From Prevotellamassilia sp. (GTDB taxonomy: Bacteria > Bacteroidota > Bacteroidia > Bacteroidales > Bacteroidaceae): a stretch of DNA of 11,032 bases. The position numbers and the translations under genes are program-made. The stretch is from NCBI GenBank assembly GCA_009775705.1, contig VSQE01000081.1, positions 1-11,032 on the forward strand, in the 5' to 3' direction. Of the stretch, positions 1 to 5,626 are shown piece after piece. The notes below the pieces were generated by a model. The model worked only from the letters and a program-made list of their open reading frames with translations, ran no database searches and had not been told where the DNA came from. Numbering within the stretch: position 1 is the first letter of the stretch; each line of letters starts with the position of its first letter.

Positions 1-67
1 GGGAGAGACGGACCCCGAAATCGTTTCCAATCTAACGCAACGGAAACAATCCCGGAGGACGGGGGAG

Positions 68-75
68 TATCTTTG
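68..75 (+). promoter_or_regulatory. Promoter-like -7 box without an assigned gene
   Basis: TATCTTTG is an exact match to the Bacteroidetes -7 consensus TAnnTTTG. An AT-rich stretch and an ATG at 121 follow about 45 bases downstream, but no -33 TTTG lies at the usual 17-23 base spacing. The frame from that ATG starts like a signal peptide and then runs antisense to the minus-strand gene at 145-525. A box this short is expected a few times by chance in 11 kb, so its activity is uncertain. Confidence 0.25.
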
Positions 76-144
76 CAGAAGAAACTTGTTGAACTTTAAA
101 TTTTAGTTATTCGAATAATTATGAAGAGACATCTGTGTGCCGGA

Positions 145-525
145 CTATTGTCTTTCTGTCTGGCTGTTTTTCCCTTTGTTGATGCCGTGGCGCAATCCAA
201 TCGGACACATCTGTTTGTAGGAGATGGGGAATACAGTGTTGCACTGGTGGCCGTATTCATACTTCAGATTTTCCACATATACACCAGGTGTGACAACCTT
301 GTAATTGCCCGAGCGGGTGACGAAATAGCTTTTCCCGCCGTCTTGCGAGCGCAAATTGTAGTAGGTGCCGTCTCTTTTCAGGACTTTGTAGTTGATGGTA
401 CTGGCGTTTGCTCCGGCGTCCAGTTTCCAAATTCCGCTGATGGATTCTGCAACGGCATCGAGCGGCAGTGCGGATAGTGATAGAAACAGTGCGGTAAGTG
501 CACACTTGATCTCTGTTGTTTTCAT
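145..525 (-). CDS. Small secreted DUF4488-like protein, possibly 3'-altered
   Basis: This encodes a 126-residue exported protein of unknown function. Residues 1-26 form a signal peptide (positive N-terminus, hydrophobic core CALTALFLSLSAL, cleavage after DAVA). The mature part carries GIWKL, then YKVLKRDGTYYNL, then a G-x-Y-x-V-x-x-x-x-x-Y-V-E stretch. This pattern resembles the small secreted lipocalin-like DUF4488 proteins common in Bacteroides. I chose the ATG at 525 because the signal peptide starts there and because the longer open frame begins inside the candidate -7 box at 682-689. The last 20-25 residues are hydrophilic and lack the E-x-W-x-R type ending I would expect of the family, so the 3' end may be rearranged or shifted; neither other frame restores a convincing tail. 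The family assignment rests on recall of motifs and is moderate. Confidence 0.6.
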   Translation of the reverse strand: MKTTEIKCALTALFLSLSALPLDAVAESISGIWKLDAGANASTINYKVLKRDGTYYNLRSQDGGKSYFVTRSGNYKVVTPGVYVENLKYEYGHQCNTVFPISYKQMCPIGLRHGINKGKNSQTERQ

Positions 526-607
526 GGTAAGGTGTTTTTGGGGTTGGAGCCGCCGGATTTCCGTCTCCTGGTAATTATTGGATTTTCCGAAACGTATAAT
601 CCGGTGC

Positions 608-625
608 CCTCCTTCGTAAAGGAGG
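608..625 (-). promoter_or_regulatory. Stable hairpin in the 5' leader of the minus-strand gene
   Basis: CCTCCTT and AAGGAGG form a perfect 7-bp stem around a four-base loop. Read as minus-strand RNA the loop is UACG, a member of the very stable UNCG tetraloop class. It sits about 80 bases before the start codon at 525 and after the candidate -7 box at 682-689, so it would lie in the transcribed leader. No U-run follows on that strand, so it is not a terminator. One arm is Shine-Dalgarno-like and the other anti-Shine-Dalgarno-like. Confidence 0.4.
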
Positions 626-681
626 TTGCAATTCGCTTCGTGTAGTCGGCTGTTATGGTCCGCCAACTTATGCCGACAGCG

Positions 682-689
682 CAAAGATA
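682..689 (-). promoter_or_regulatory. Bacteroidetes -7 box for the minus-strand secreted protein
   Basis: The minus strand reads TATCTTTG, matching TAnnTTTG exactly, and is followed by GC as in many Bacteroides promoters. It would give a leader of about 150 bases before the ATG at 525. No good -33 TTTG is seen at the expected spacing. It is one of two divergent promoter candidates in the 299-base gap 526-824, the other serving the sigma factor gene. Apart from these and the hairpin at 608-625 I see nothing coding in the gap. Confidence 0.45.
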
Positions 690-772
690 GGGAAATTTTT
701 CAATACATGTGTTGTGTCTTCGTATTTTCCGCATGTTCTTTTTTGCATTTTTGCGTGAATGCTTTATTTTTA

Positions 773-804
773 TTCGTTTATGTGAGTATTTATTTGTAAT
801 TTTG
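773..804 (+). promoter_or_regulatory. Promoter of the sigma factor gene
   Basis: TAATTTTG at 797-804 matches the Bacteroidetes -7 box TAnnTTTG. A one-mismatch -33 element, TTCG at 773-776, lies 20 bases upstream, within the normal 17-23 base spacing. The region is strongly T/A-rich. The ATG at 825 is about 20 bases after the -7 box, so the leader would be only about 12-15 bases. Confidence 0.5.
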
Positions 805-824
805 TGGCTCAATTCCCGTAGACT

Positions 825-1685
825 ATGCGACAACTAAAAATTAACAAAAGTATTACCAATCGTTCCAGTGCAGCATTAGACAAATATCTGGTAGAGATTG
901 GGCGTGAAGAATTGATATCAACTGATGAAGAGGTGGAGCTTGCACAGCGGATTCACCACGGAGACCGTGAGGCCTTGGAGAGGTTGACGCGTGCGAACTT
1001 GCGTTTTGTTGTCAGTGTGGCCAAACAATATCAGAATCAGGGCTTGGCTTTGAATGACTTGATTGATGAAGGTAATTTAGGATTGATAAAAGCCGCGCAG
1101 AAGTTTGATGAGACACGTGGCTTTAAGTTTATCAGTTATGCGGTCTGGTGGATTCGTCAGAGCATACTTCAAGCTATATCAGAACAGAGCAGAATCGTAC
1201 GTATGCCTTTGAATCAGGTAGGTTTTCAAAGCAAACTGACAAAGGCCATCGTGAATTTTGAGCAGGAGTTTGAGAGACGCCCCTCCGTGCAGGAACTTGC
1301 CGATATTTTGGATACGGATGTGAGCAAAGTGCAAGAGGCTATGGGGACGAACGGGAAAAAAGTATCAGTGGATGCTCCTTTTCAGGACGATGATTCCAAC
1401 TGCTTAATAGATATCATGACGGATGAATCGGCTCCGAGTACGGATAATCTGATGGAGAAAGAATCTCTTTCGTCTGATCTGGATGCCGCTTTGTCAACCT
1501 TGTCAGAGCGCGAAAGACAAGTCTTGAAAATGCTGTTTGGCATTGGGCGCAATGAAATGACGGCTGAAGAGGTTGCCAACAACCTGAACTTGACCCGTGA
1601 ACGTGTAAGGCAGATAAAGGAGCGGGCTTTGCGCAGACTTCGTGAAGCTGATAACATAAAGATTCTGACCAAATATCTTGGTTGA
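825..1685 (+). CDS. rpoD: RpoD-like sigma-70 family RNA polymerase sigma factor
   Basis: This 286-residue sigma factor directs RNA polymerase core to promoters. Region 1.2 lies near residues 16-47 (LDKYLVEIGREELIS, EEVELAQRI). Region 2 is near 51-121, with the highly conserved LTRANLRFVVSVAKQYQNQG, GNLGLIKAA and FISYAVWWIRQSILQ. Region 3 spans about 122-200 with RRPSVQELAD and VSVDAP. Region 4 is near 223-273, with the helix-turn-helix LTRERVRQIKERALRRLR. The size and MRQLKI start match the short primary-type sigma of Bacteroidetes, which lacks the long region 1.1 of E. coli RpoD. Compared with the Bacteroides primary sigma as I remember it, regions 3 and 4 look divergent (MPLNQVGFQSKL, AEEVANNLN). 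It may therefore be a second RpoD-like paralogue rather than the housekeeping factor. It has its own promoter and terminator, so it appears monocistronic. Confidence 0.93.
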   Translation: MRQLKINKSITNRSSAALDKYLVEIGREELISTDEEVELAQRIHHGDREALERLTRANLRFVVSVAKQYQNQGLALNDLIDEGNLGLIKAAQKFDETRGFKFISYAVWWIRQSILQAISEQSRIVRMPLNQVGFQSKLTKAIVNFEQEFERRPSVQELADILDTDVSKVQEAMGTNGKKVSVDAPFQDDDSNCLIDIMTDESAPSTDNLMEKESLSSDLDAALSTLSERERQVLKMLFGIGRNEMTAEEVANNLNLTRERVRQIKERALRRLREADNIKILTKYLG

Positions 1686-1714
1686 TGAATATTTCTCGAT
1701 ACAAGGAAGAACAG

Positions 1715-1748
1715 GGCTTTTGCGATACTGTATTGCAAAAGCCTTTTT
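1715..1748 (+). terminator. Intrinsic terminator after the sigma factor gene
   Basis: GGCTTTTGC (1715-1723) pairs perfectly with GCAAAAGCC (1735-1743). The intervening bases extend the stem by four more pairs (one G-U), leaving a three-base loop. TTTTT follows at 1744-1748. It lies 29 bases after the sigma factor stop codon. Confidence 0.9.
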
Positions 1749-1906
1749 GTATGTCTGCTGTATCTATGAGGAACGATGATGACGACCTAATATATGTTGT
1801 TTGAAAATCAGTTTATTAACTTCTATAAGACTTATTTGTTTGTTTACTTTAACATTTTGTCGGGCTAAAAAAAATGTCTGAAAGCATTCTTCTGATTTAT
1901 AAATTG

Positions 1907-1914
1907 TATTTTTG
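1907..1914 (+). promoter_or_regulatory. Promoter of the oxidoreductase operon
   Basis: TATTTTTG matches the TAnnTTTG -7 box exactly; no clear -33 TTTG is seen. Transcription would start near 1920, giving a leader of about 60 bases before the ATG at 1983. That leader holds an AAGGAG sequence at 1925-1930, an 11-codon GTG frame at 1939-1971, and a weak hairpin (1941-1957) followed by a T-rich run. The remainder of the 297-base gap 1686-1982 contains the preceding terminator and AT-rich sequence in which I see no gene. Confidence 0.5.
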
Positions 1915-1982
1915 CATTAAACAAAAGGAGTTTAGTTTGTGCTCGGACCAGACGGGCTTCTTCTTTTTTGAGTTGATAGATC

Positions 1983-2273
1983 ATGAGGAGACAGTTGGAA
2001 AAAATCCGTGAATTGATAGGAGCGGGAATGCCTGATGAAGCCATCAGGCAGGCTGATAAACTTTTGATAGATGATGAAGGGGTGCACGAGAAGGAAAAGG
2101 CCCGATTGCTATATTTGAAAGGGCTTGCATATATGAAGTATTCCGATTGGAAAAGAGCTTTAGGTTGTTTTATGCAGTCGCAGGATTTTGATGCGGAGGG
2201 CCCCGCGGTCGAAGCACGGCAAATGCTGACAGATATTATGGATTTCTACAATAAAGATATGTTTAATCAATAG
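1983..2273 (+). CDS. Small cytoplasmic TPR-repeat protein
   Basis: This 96-residue protein has no signal peptide or membrane segment. Residues 1-80 fit helical tetratricopeptide pairs. The first is IRELIGAGMPDEAIRQADKL; the second is a clear TPR match (ARLLYLKGLAYMKYSDWKRA, then LGCFMQSQDFD). TPRs mediate protein-protein contacts, so an assembly or scaffold role for the adjacent enzyme is possible but is only inference. The start is firm, because an in-frame TAG lies two codons upstream of the ATG. It is the first gene of the oxidoreductase cluster, with 36 bases to the ferredoxin ATG at 2310. Confidence 0.8.
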   Translation: MRRQLEKIRELIGAGMPDEAIRQADKLLIDDEGVHEKEKARLLYLKGLAYMKYSDWKRALGCFMQSQDFDAEGPAVEARQMLTDIMDFYNKDMFNQ

Positions 2274-2309
2274 GGTTGTGCCCTGTTTTCTATAAATTGC
2301 GAATTGATT

Positions 2310-2534
2310 ATGAGCAAGATGAAAGGAGCAGTTGTCATTGATATGGAGAGATGTAAAGGATGTAATCTTTGCGTTGTCGCCTGTCCGATGAATGTGCTGG
2401 CTCTTTCGACAGGAGAGGTGAATCATAAAGGTTATGTCTTTTGTCGGGAGATTAATGAAGGTTGTATCGGTTGTGCTTCGTGTGCTATTGTTTGTCCAGA
2501 CGGTTGCATTACAGTATACAGGAAAAAAGATTAA
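2310..2534 (+). CDS. korD: 2-oxoacid:ferredoxin oxidoreductase ferredoxin-like subunit (delta)
   Basis: This 74-residue protein carries two [4Fe-4S] motifs. The first is CKGCNLCVVACP (C-x2-C-x2-C-x3-C-P) near residues 15-26; the second is CIGCASCAIVCP near 51-62. That is the bacterial-ferredoxin arrangement of the delta subunit of KOR/VOR enzymes. It would pass electrons from the TPP/iron-sulfur catalytic subunit to free ferredoxin in the cytoplasm. The frame is open from a TTG at 2304, but the ATG at 2310 is the more natural start; a second ATG lies at 2319. It is 14 bases upstream of the alpha subunit gene, a usual delta-alpha order. Several extra cysteines are absent, so no third cluster is expected. 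Confidence 0.92.
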   Translation: MSKMKGAVVIDMERCKGCNLCVVACPMNVLALSTGEVNHKGYVFCREINEGCIGCASCAIVCPDGCITVYRKKD

Positions 2535-2548
2535 TGACGTAAAAAATT

Positions 2549-3646
2549 ATGATTGAAGATAATGATATTCTGCTATTGAAAGGAAATGAGGCTATCGCAC
2601 ATGCGGCAATTCGTTGCGGATGCGATGGCTATTTCGGATACCCGATAACTCCGCAGTCTGAAGTGCTGGAGACGTTGGCTGAATTGAAGCCTTGGGAGAC
2701 AACCGGGATGGTAGTCTTGCAGGCTGAGAGCGAATTGGCTTCCATTTATATGCTGTATGGTGCCGGAGGTACGGGAAAGCGGGCAATGACATCCTCTTCG
2801 AGTGTAGGTATAGCCCTGATGCAGGAGGGAATAAGCTATATGGCTGGAGCCGAGGTTCCGGGTCTGATTGTCAATGTGCAGCGTGGAGGGCCCGGATTAG
2901 GAACCATCCAGCCTTCTCAGAGTGATTATAACCAGGCAACACGAGGTGGTGGCAATGGCGATTATAATTTGATAGTATTGGCACCGGCATCGGTTCAGGA
3001 AATGGCGGATTTTGTAGACTTGGCGTTTGATCTGGCTTTTAAGTATAGGAATCCGGTGATGATTCTGTCTGACGGAGTGATTGGGCAGATGATGGAGAAA
3101 GTTGTACTTCCTCCGTTTAAGCCGCGGCGTACGGAAGAGGAAATTCTGGCAGAATGTCCTTGGGCCGCAAACGGAAACGGTCTGCATCGGCGCGGAAGTA
3201 ACATCATAACATCGCTTGAGTTGGATCCGGCAGTGATGGAAAAAAAGAATCTGCATTTGCAGGAGAAATTCCGTGAGATGTCACAGAAGGAAGTTCGTTA
3301 TGAGGCAATGCTTTGTGATGATGCCGAGTATGTGATTGTCGCTTTCGGGTCGGCTGCGCGTATATCCCAAGAGGCAATGAAGACCGCGCGAGAGCATGGA
3401 ATGAAGGTAGGACTATTCCGTCCGGTTACGCTATGGCCGTTTCCGGAAAAAGAATTACGAGGGTTGGCTGAAACAGGCCGTGTGAAAGGTTTCTTGACGG
3501 TGGAGATCAATGCCGGTCAGATGGTTTTTGATGTCCGTGGAGCTGTGGAGGGGCGTGTTCCTGTCAATCACTTCGGGCGTCTGGGGGGGATTGTTCCCGA
3601 CCCGGATGAAATTATTGATGCATTGATGAAGTTGTCACGTTCATGA
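2549..3646 (+). CDS. korA: 2-oxoacid:ferredoxin oxidoreductase alpha subunit
   Basis: This 365-residue subunit is of normal length for stand-alone KorA/VorB proteins. Residues 13-235 form the POR N-terminal (pyrimidine-binding) domain, with GYFGYPITPQSEVLE near 27-41 and LQAESELASIYMLYGA near 57-72. The stretch VNVQRGGPGLGTIQPSQSDY lies near 109-127. Residues 258-330 form domain II, with VAFGSAARISQEA and LFRPVTLWPFPE. Together with the beta subunit it performs CoA-dependent oxidative decarboxylation of a 2-oxoacid, reducing ferredoxin, or the reverse carboxylation. Databases often name Bacteroides members '3-methyl-2-oxobutanoate dehydrogenase subunit VorB', but the sequence does not reveal whether 2-oxoglutarate or branched-chain acids are preferred. 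The ATG follows the delta stop by 14 bases. Confidence 0.94.
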   Translation: MIEDNDILLLKGNEAIAHAAIRCGCDGYFGYPITPQSEVLETLAELKPWETTGMVVLQAESELASIYMLYGAGGTGKRAMTSSSSVGIALMQEGISYMAGAEVPGLIVNVQRGGPGLGTIQPSQSDYNQATRGGGNGDYNLIVLAPASVQEMADFVDLAFDLAFKYRNPVMILSDGVIGQMMEKVVLPPFKPRRTEEEILAECPWAANGNGLHRRGSNIITSLELDPAVMEKKNLHLQEKFREMSQKEVRYEAMLCDDAEYVIVAFGSAARISQEAMKTAREHGMKVGLFRPVTLWPFPEKELRGLAETGRVKGFLTVEINAGQMVFDVRGAVEGRVPVNHFGRLGGIVPDPDEIIDALMKLSRS

Positions 3647-3654
3647 TTTAGAGT

Positions 3655-3993
3655 ATGCCTTCTGACGAACGGAATATATTGGAACGTCTGGAGCATCCCG
3701 AGTGGGAAACCGAGAGGAGACGGGAGGATAAAACTCTTTTTATCCGTAATATTCTGAATGGAATCTTCATGATATTGGCTGTTGTTGCAATGGTTGGTGT
3801 CCTGGTCTTTTCCGAATCCCGACGTGGAACCCTCTTTAGTTACGCTCTGGCTTTGCTGGCTGTGGTAATAAAAATGGTGGAGGTAATGATGCGCATGCCG
3901 GGGATGATGAGAAAACCGTCGGCTACGCGTTTTAATTATAAAAGAGATTATGACAAGAGAAGAAATAATCAGTCCCGAGAATCTGATTTATAA
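3655..3993 (+). CDS. Two-helix membrane protein within the oxidoreductase operon
   Basis: This 112-residue protein is of unknown function and I do not recognise its family. An acidic/basic N-terminus (NILERLEHPEWETERRREDK) leads into a hydrophobic helix at about 33-53 (ILNGIFMILAVVAMVGVLVF). A short SESRRG turn and a second helix at about 58-79 (LFSYALALLAVVIKMVEVMM) follow, then a strongly basic tail (RFNYKRDYDKRRNNQ). With no signal peptide, both ends probably face the cytoplasm. It starts 8 bases after the alpha subunit stop and its last 44 bases overlap the beta subunit gene in another frame. That tight packing argues for co-translation with the enzyme. A role in tethering or assembling the complex at the membrane is inference only. 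The frame is certainly open and well placed; its function is not known. Confidence 0.8.
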   Translation: MPSDERNILERLEHPEWETERRREDKTLFIRNILNGIFMILAVVAMVGVLVFSESRRGTLFSYALALLAVVIKMVEVMMRMPGMMRKPSATRFNYKRDYDKRRNNQSRESDL

Positions 3994-4714
3994 GAAACCG
4001 GACCTCTTGAACGACATGTCGATGCATTATTGCCCGGGATGCTCGCATGGTGTGGTTCATAAACTTATAAGTGAGGTGATTGAAGAGATGGGAATGGAGG
4101 AGAAGACAATTGGAATCAGTCCTGTCGGATGTGCGGTCTTCGCATACAGGTATATTGATATAGACTGGCAGGAAGCTGCACACGGGCGGGCTCCGGCATT
4201 GGCAACGGCTTGCAAACGACTTTGGCCGGACCGTCTTGTCTTTACCTATCAGGGAGATGGCGATTTGGCCTGTATAGGAACGGCGGAAACGATACATACC
4301 CTTAACCGGGGAGATAATATCACAATCATATTTGTGAACAATGCCATATATGGGATGACCGGAGGACAAATGGCTCCGACTACTCTCATCGGCATGAAGA
4401 CGGCAACCTGTCCGGATGGAAGAGAAGTGCGTTTGCATGGTTATCCGTTGAAGATGACGGAAATAGCGGCACAGCTTGATGGTACGGCTTATGTTACGCG
4501 ACAGAGCGTACATAATGTTCCAGCCATTAAGCGGGCCAAGAAAGCCATCAGGCATGCTTTTGAAAATTCCATGCAAGGGAAAGGTTCCAATCTGGTTGAA
4601 ATTGTGGGAACTTGTTCTTCGGGATGGAAGATGACACCGGTACAAGCCAATCAATGGATGGAAGAGCACATGTTGGATTTCTATCACATAGGGGATCTGA
4701 AAGACAAGCAATAA
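3950..4714 (+). CDS. korB: 2-oxoacid:ferredoxin oxidoreductase beta subunit (TPP-binding)
   Basis: This 254-residue catalytic subunit has the expected TPP-enzyme C-domain. CPGCSHG at 28-34 provides iron-sulfur ligands, and GISPVGCAVF follows near 55-64. The TPP/Mg motif runs from GDGD (102-105) to NN (130-131), and IYGMTGGQMAPTT lies near 133-145. A further cysteine at 153 (TATCPDG) is a plausible cluster ligand, as in two-subunit POR relatives. It binds thiamine diphosphate and a [4Fe-4S] cluster and carries out the decarboxylation step in the cytoplasm. The ATG at 3950 gives the family-typical MTREEIISPENLIYKKP start although it overlaps the membrane-protein gene by 44 bases. It stops one base before the gamma subunit ATG. 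Confidence 0.95.
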   Translation: MTREEIISPENLIYKKPDLLNDMSMHYCPGCSHGVVHKLISEVIEEMGMEEKTIGISPVGCAVFAYRYIDIDWQEAAHGRAPALATACKRLWPDRLVFTYQGDGDLACIGTAETIHTLNRGDNITIIFVNNAIYGMTGGQMAPTTLIGMKTATCPDGREVRLHGYPLKMTEIAAQLDGTAYVTRQSVHNVPAIKRAKKAIRHAFENSMQGKGSNLVEIVGTCSSGWKMTPVQANQWMEEHMLDFYHIGDLKDKQ

Positions 4715-4715
4715 T

Positions 4716-5258
4716 ATGAAACAGGAAATTATCATATCCGGATTCGGAGGACAGGGAGTGCTTTCCATGGGGAAAATTCTGGCGTATGCTGGTCTGATGG
4801 AGGGCAAAGAGGTGACGTGGATGCCTGCGTACGGTCCTGAACAGCGTGGAGGAACTGCCAATGTAACGGTAATAGTGAGTGACGAGAAAATATCATCGCC
4901 AATTCTAAGTCGTTATGATACAGCCATATTGTTGAACCAACCTTCATTGGATAAGTTTCAGAACAAAGTGAAGTCCGGAGGAAGTCTGCTTTACGACTCA
5001 TTCGGTATTTTGGACAAGCCGTCCCGTGAGGATATAAGCTCGTTCCATGTCAATGCCATGGAGACGGCGGCAGACATGAAGATGATGAAGTGCTTTAATA
5101 TGATTGTTCTGGGAGGGTTGCTGAAGTTACATCCGATCGTATCGTTGGAGAGTGTGATGAAAGCGCTTCGTAAGACCTTGCCTGAGAGGCATCATCATTT
5201 GTTGCCGATGAATGAGCAGGCAATACTAAAAGGCATGGAGATAATTTGTAAAGATTAA
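4716..5258 (+). CDS. korC: 2-oxoacid:ferredoxin oxidoreductase gamma subunit
   Basis: This 180-residue protein is typical in length for the gamma subunit (POR_gamma domain). The N-terminal GFGGQG at 9-14 and the following YGPEQRGGTANV near 39-50 are the diagnostic motifs. These are known to contribute to CoA binding and the subunit interface. Later residues (ILLNQPSLDKF, MIVLGGLLKL) fit the rest of the domain. The gene starts one base after the beta subunit stop, so translation is probably coupled. It completes a delta-alpha-beta-gamma enzyme in which only the inserted membrane-protein gene separates alpha from beta. Confidence 0.94.
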   Translation: MKQEIIISGFGGQGVLSMGKILAYAGLMEGKEVTWMPAYGPEQRGGTANVTVIVSDEKISSPILSRYDTAILLNQPSLDKFQNKVKSGGSLLYDSFGILDKPSREDISSFHVNAMETAADMKMMKCFNMIVLGGLLKLHPIVSLESVMKALRKTLPERHHHLLPMNEQAILKGMEIICKD

Positions 5259-5285
5259 AGTATAGAATTAAATACAAGGATTATT

Positions 5286-5549
5286 ATGGCAAATAGAAGA
5301 AACTTGAAAAAGAGCATCAAATATATTTGTGGCGAGCTCTTTGCAGATTGTGTAGCTCTTAATCGGTGCGGACAGGCCGATAAAGAAAAGATCGAAACCC
5401 TGATGGCAAACCTTTTGGTTTTGCATGGTGATTATGTATCCCGGCTAAGCCATTGTGAGAGAGGGCACGGTAAAGTCTTTTTCAAGAAACTACGTGAGGA
5501 TTTTACACGGGAGATTAATGAATTGGCTGACAAGATTGTAAAGGCCTGA
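5286..5549 (+). CDS. Conserved-looking 87-residue protein at the end of the operon
   Basis: I cannot assign a function. The protein is small, charged and predicted helical, with a basic start (MANRRNLKKSIKYICGELFADC) and four cysteines (15, 22, 28, 57). The C-terminal half is amphipathic (FFKKLREDFTREINELADKI). It has no signal peptide or membrane segment and is presumably cytoplasmic. Similar short proteins are, to my recollection, common in Bacteroides genomes, but no named domain comes to mind. It follows the gamma subunit gene by 27 bases and precedes the long hairpin at 5561-5604, so it is probably the last gene of the oxidoreductase transcript. Codon use resembles that of its neighbours. 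Confidence 0.75.
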   Translation: MANRRNLKKSIKYICGELFADCVALNRCGQADKEKIETLMANLLVLHGDYVSRLSHCERGHGKVFFKKLREDFTREINELADKIVKA

Positions 5550-5560
5550 ATAATAGTAAC

Positions 5561-5605
5561 AGAGGGGGAAGAGCATAGATACGTGTCTATACTTTTCTCT
5601 CTTTT
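5561..5605 (+). terminator. Long hairpin closing the oxidoreductase operon
   Basis: A purine-rich arm (AGAGGGGGAAGAG, 5561-5573) pairs with CTTTTCTCTCTTT (5592-5604), with several G-U pairs. After one mismatch an inner stem ATAGAT/GTCTAT continues (5575-5590) around a four-base loop. T-rich sequence within and after the second arm supports termination. It starts 11 bases after the stop codon at 5549 and ends 22 bases before the next ATG. Its extent suggests a bona fide terminator, though weak TATTTA rather than a pure T-run follows. Confidence 0.7.
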
Positions 5606-5626
5606 ATTTATACCTTTTATACAATA

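Noticed and set aside
1..60. Short inverted repeat GTTTCC/GGAAAC (23-28 and 42-47) upstream of the box at 68
   Set aside because: Six bases with a 13-base spacer is easily chance; no regulator or conserved operator can be tied to it.
121..477. The plus-strand 118-codon frame annotated as a gene
   Set aside because: After its signal-peptide-like start it is simply the complement of the minus-strand gene and shows no domain. I keep the oddity as a finding but do not support it as a coding feature.
2272..2290. Hairpin AGGG/CCCT followed by GTTTTC between the TPR and ferredoxin genes
   Set aside because: The stem is only four pairs, the T-run is interrupted, and the close gene spacing favours read-through.
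3932..4861. A 309-codon open frame on the minus strand opposite the beta subunit gene
   Set aside because: It lies in exactly complementary codon register to the beta gene, where stops are rare by default. Its product is rich in Arg, His, Ser and Cys with no recognisable motif, and the plus-strand product is a clear TPP enzyme.
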